Source: Lycium barbarum (lineage: Eukaryota > Streptophyta > Magnoliopsida > Solanales > Solanaceae). From it: a DNA stretch of 64,000 bases. The notes below the pieces were generated by a model, which was not told where the DNA came from, ran no database searches, and was given only the letters and a program-made list of their open reading frames with translations. Made by a program: the position numbers and the translations under genes. Location: assembly GCF_019175385.1 (NCBI RefSeq), contig NC_083345.1:7789205-7853204 (forward strand). Direction: 5' to 3'. Below are positions 63,506-64,000 of the stretch, in pieces. Each line of letters begins with the position of its first letter. Position 1 is the stretch's first letter.

Positions 63506-63743
63506 CGGATTCCTGCGCAGCCTTTCCGGTTCGGACCCAACAATGGTATATACATATAAATAACTGTAATGCACTACTTTACTACACAGGTCAGATTATT
63601 GGCTTCTCATGCATTGTATATACATAAATGTATTGCACTATTTTACTACACCGTGCTGCGCTATAGTCGGCCGGGCATGGCGCGTAGATGCGTACACCAC
63701 TGCAGTGGGCATGTTATGATAGTGCCCCCGACGCGGGAGGCCC

Positions 63744-64000
63744 TAACGCGGGCTAATGATGGTAACACCGAGCCTTAATGGCCGGGCATGATTTTACATA
63801 TATAACACCGAGCCTTACGGCCGGGCATGAATACTATTTATTACGTATGTATATATATATATATATAACGCGGGCTAATGATGGTAACACCGAGCCTTAA
63901 TGGTCGGGCATGATTTTACATATATAACACCGAGCCTTACTGCCGGGCATGGATACTATCTATTACGTACGTGTATATATATATATATATATATATATAT
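63744..64000. repeat. 122-bp tandem repeat in the 3' LTR
   Basis: Units start 'taacgcgggctaatgatgg' at 63744 and 63866. Each holds two internal copies of 'aacaccgagcctta' plus 'gccgggcatg' and ends in a TA tract. It may continue beyond the window. Confidence 0.85.

Larger units (their letters stand above)
50724..64000 (+). mobile_element. Tekay/Del-type chromovirus (Ty3/gypsy), incomplete at window end
   Basis: Order on the plus strand: 5' LTR, PBS, gag, protease, RT, RNase H, integrase, chromodomain-like C-terminus, PPT, 3' LTR. The two LTR starts (50724 and 62074) align over about 1.1 kb. The initiator-Met-type PBS, the pol organisation and the C-terminal chromodomain-like segment place it among the plant chromoviruses, nearest Tekay/Del. 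It is defective: stops in gag and RT, frameshifts, and an LTR fragment inserted in integrase. The 3' LTR runs off the window. Confidence 0.88.
62074..64000 (+). mobile_element. 3' LTR of the chromovirus, cut by the window end
   Basis: Aligns with the 5' LTR from 50724 to about 51835. It then continues (63194-64000) with sequence missing from the 5' LTR: hairpins at 63418-63505 and a 122-bp tandem repeat from 63744. The TATA box is at 62475-62481. Confidence 0.88.

Overview
This window is nuclear DNA from a dicot plant, most probably a member of the Solanaceae. It is AT-rich and full of LTR-retrotransposons, Helitrons, MITEs and SINEs, and it holds a single convincing host gene with introns. 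The Solanaceae call is an inference from the repeat style (Athila, Tekay-like and very long Ogre/Tat-like LTRs, a common 'atgccgg' foldback family, Au-type SINEs) and from the E8/ACO-homolog dioxygenase. No species can be named.

Layout. 1-7865: three and a part units of a 2.3-kb head-to-tail repeat. The array is then cut by a 26.6-kb nest of retrotransposons (about 7866-34495) and resumes at 34496-36308. The nest has four levels. An Athila-type Ty3/gypsy element lies on the minus strand (3' LTR, broken ORF3, pol, gag, tRNA-Asp PBS). A long solo LTR (family A) sits in its 3' LTR at 8243-18297. A second solo LTR (family B, 9764-15686) sits inside that one. A third solo LTR, again family A but opposite in orientation (9914-13467), sits inside family B. 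A further family-A solo LTR of 5 kb (26940-31975) splits the Athila protease/RT region. Every solo LTR has recognisable 5-bp target duplications.

36309-45800: non-coding DNA with a candidate 4.3-kb Helitron (38879-43196, minus) that carries two MITEs and a possible captured exon pair, then a second Helitron 3' end (43331), foldback and SINE-like debris, an (AT)n tract and local tandem duplications. 45899-47845: the one host gene, a three-exon 2-oxoglutarate/Fe(II)-dependent dioxygenase of the ACC-oxidase-homolog (E8-like) group, with catalytic residues intact. 47846-50723: intergenic, with an Au-type SINE and a poly(A)-tailed retroposon, both with long target duplications, and a reversed Au SINE copy.

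50724 to the window end: a Tekay/Del-type chromovirus on the plus strand. It has a 5' LTR (itself carrying an insertion that ends in a Helitron tail), an iMet-type PBS, gag and pol with many stop codons, a truncated reversed LTR inserted in integrase, a chromodomain-like C-terminus, a PPT, and a 3' LTR that runs off the window.

None of the retroelements could encode its own proteins now: most nonsense codons look like C-to-T or G-to-A changes, as expected after long DNA methylation. The most unusual structures are the Helitron-tailed 2.3-kb array interrupted by the nest, the apparent head-to-tail Helitron junction at 38878/38879, and the repeated CGTCGA/TCGACG hairpin motif scattered through the Athila LTR and 3' region.
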